A program made the translations under genes and the position numbers. This document shows, one piece after another, positions 62,822 to 64,000 of a stretch of DNA of 64,000 nucleotides. The stretch's first letter is position 1. Every line of letters begins with the position of its first letter. Below the pieces are notes generated by a model. It was not told where the DNA came from, ran no database searches, and was given only the letters and a program-made list of their open reading frames with translations. Source of the DNA: Phytophthora hibernalis (lineage: Eukaryota > Oomycota > Peronosporomycetes > Peronosporales > Peronosporaceae); NCBI GenBank assembly GCA_012656075.1, contig JAAKBF010000168.1, positions 124,001-188,000 on the forward strand, in the 5' to 3' direction.

Positions 62822-63946
62822 TCACGAGGAGCAAGACTCGCTGCTGCCGGTGCCAAAGTCCTGGGTCCAGTAGTGCTTGTACGTGCTATTGGCGTTGAAG
62901 GCGTACGCGACTCCGATCATCGTCGTCTCCGAGCTGAGGATATTGGCTCTGTGACCTGCGGAGTTCATCCAGGCCGTCACCACCGCATCCACACCGTTTT
63001 GCCCGGCTGCGACGTTCTCCGCAATGGACGTCCACGAGTACCCTGCAGCGGTAATGCGCTGGGCCATCGTGGAGCCATCGGAACCAGCGTGGCTCATGAA
63101 ATTCTTCGCGGCCATATCGTTGGAGTGGCGTTGCGCTGCCGACTGGAGCTTCGTGTTCATGCAAAGGGCCGGGAGACCAACTGCCGCGCGTTTCTTGTTC
63201 ACGGAGGCCAGCATTTGCGTGTGCATCGTACTAGAAGGACCTTGGGTCGTAGCTACCGGCGCCTTGGTTGTAGCTGCTGGTGTTCTGGTTGTAGCTGCAG
63301 GTGCCTTGGTCGTGGCAGCGGGTGTTGTGGTAGCAGGGGCCGGCGAGGACGAAGAGGAGGCGCATGACTCGGTGCTGCCAGCGCCGAAGTTCTGGGTCCA
63401 GTAGTGCTTGTAGGTGCTGCCAGCGTTGTAGGCGTAGCCGGCTCCGAAGAATTTGTATTTGCTGCTTAGGATGTTCTTCTTGTGACCCGCTGAGCTCATC
63501 CAAGCCTTCATCACCGCTGCCACGTCCTTCTGCCCGGCTGCAACATTTTCAGCGATGGCAGTCCACTTGAACCCCGCAGCGGTGATACGCTGCGACATCG
63601 TCGAGCCGTCCGAGCCAGTGTGGCTCATATAATTCTTCGCTGCCATGTCGCTCGAGTGCTTCTGAGCCGAGGACTGCAACTTGGTGTTCGTGCAAAGCGA
63701 CGCGAGGCCTACAGCGGCACGCTCCTTGTTGACCGCGGCAAGAAGGAGCTCCTGGAACCCGGTTTGCGATGTTTGCAGGTGACGCGTCGTGGCGTTCGTG
63801 GCATTGGCAACGCCCACTTCTTCGGTGATGGCTACTCCGATGGCCGTCGCGCTCGCCCAAACGGCATTGCTGAACAAGGTCACAATTACCCCAAGAAGCA
63901 GGAATCGCACTCGCTGCTGCTGAAAGCGTTGCACGGAAGTCGACAT
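62822..63946 (-). CDS. Secreted protein with two CAP/SCP (PR-1-like) domains
   Basis: 374 aa. An N-terminal hydrophobic segment 'VRFLLLGVIVTLFSNAVWASA' acts as a signal peptide or anchor. Two tandem CAP domains follow (about residues 65-200 and 245-374), each with 'AVNKERAAVGLASLC'/'SVNKKRAAVGLPALC', 'HSSDMAAKNYMSHTGSDGST' and 'AENVAAGQ', 'GHKKNILSS'/'GHRANILSS', 'HYWTQNFG'/'HYWTQDFG'. They are joined by a Thr/Ala/Pro-rich repeat linker ('TTKAPAATTRTPAATTKAP'), a likely O-glycosylated spacer. CAP proteins bind sterols or lipids and are abundant in oomycete secretomes; some contribute to host interaction (family knowledge). Reading frame intact; ATG at 63946 is chosen because it precedes the signal peptide. 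The two domains are clear internal duplicates. Confidence 0.9.
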   Translation of the reverse strand: MSTSVQRFQQQRVRFLLLGVIVTLFSNAVWASATAIGVAITEEVGVANATNATTRHLQTSQTGFQELLLAAVNKERAAVGLASLCTNTKLQSSAQKHSSDMAAKNYMSHTGSDGSTMSQRITAAGFKWTAIAENVAAGQKDVAAVMKAWMSSAGHKKNILSSKYKFFGAGYAYNAGSTYKHYWTQNFGAGSTESCASSSSSPAPATTTPAATTKAPAATTRTPAATTKAPVATTQGPSSTMHTQMLASVNKKRAAVGLPALCMNTKLQSAAQRHSNDMAAKNFMSHAGSDGSTMAQRITAAGYSWTSIAENVAAGQNGVDAVVTAWMNSAGHRANILSSETTMIGVAYAFNANSTYKHYWTQDFGTGSSESCSS

Positions 63947-64000
63947 GGTTGTCAGTTGAAGTGGAATGAGTGAGTCGAACTCGGCTACGGACAGTAAATC

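Overview
This window is nuclear DNA of an oomycete, most likely Phytophthora or a close relative. The evidence is: a Crinkler (CRN) effector gene with the LFLAK and HVLVVVP motifs; short introns (59-110 bp, GT..AG) in otherwise dense housekeeping genes; and a repeat set typical of oomycetes (Ty3/gypsy, Crypton tyrosine-recombinase elements, piggyBac, MULE). There are no bacterial operons, no CRISPR array and no canonical tRNA or rRNA.

Layout. (1) 1-14.2 kb is gene-rich: a WDR7/rabconnectin-3 beta homologue (cut by the left edge), a membrane DUF900 alpha/beta-hydrolase with MORN-like repeats, a head-to-head pair of C2 proteins (one with a dysferlin-type tail), an Hsp110-like/TPR fusion without the substrate-binding beta domain, and an HNH-type zinc protein. 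(2) 14.9-19.0 kb is a small accessory island: a transposon end, a CRN gene whose start codon reads ATA, an inverted CRN C-terminal relic, and two AT-rich ORFs I do not recognise. (3) 19.6-24.4 kb is housekeeping: a CCT-motif protein, mitochondrial aspartate aminotransferase and histone H1. (4) 25.3-51.8 kb is a repeat-rich, mostly degenerate block: a Crypton, an anticodon-less tRNA-like relic, rearranged gypsy pieces, a piggyBac relic in two opposed halves, nested LTRs, a mosaic of host-gene fragments (GH3, ABC-G transporter, dynein heavy chain and others), a DDE transposase relic, a SET-domain methyltransferase gene, and a second Crypton. That Crypton is split by a precise 2,430-bp TIR element with an 8-bp target-site duplication. 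(5) 52.1-64 kb is gene-rich again: an ISWI remodeller flanked by two HMG boxes, a PSI/LEA2-like membrane protein, an intact xanthine dehydrogenase and a secreted protein with two CAP domains.

The most interesting structure is the 48,051-50,480 element. It carries a FAR1-type (MULE) transposase N-terminus and a convergent 2OG-Fe(II) dioxygenase with C-terminal zinc fingers. Removing it together with one TSD copy restores the reading frame of the host Crypton. With the nearby SET gene, this suggests that repeats here carry chromatin- or nucleic-acid-modifying enzymes (inference).

Caution: many conserved genes change reading frame at homopolymers (CCCC, GGGG, AAAA). I read most of these as consensus-sequence indels rather than real gene loss. 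Exon limits were deduced by eye from splice signals and family conservation.
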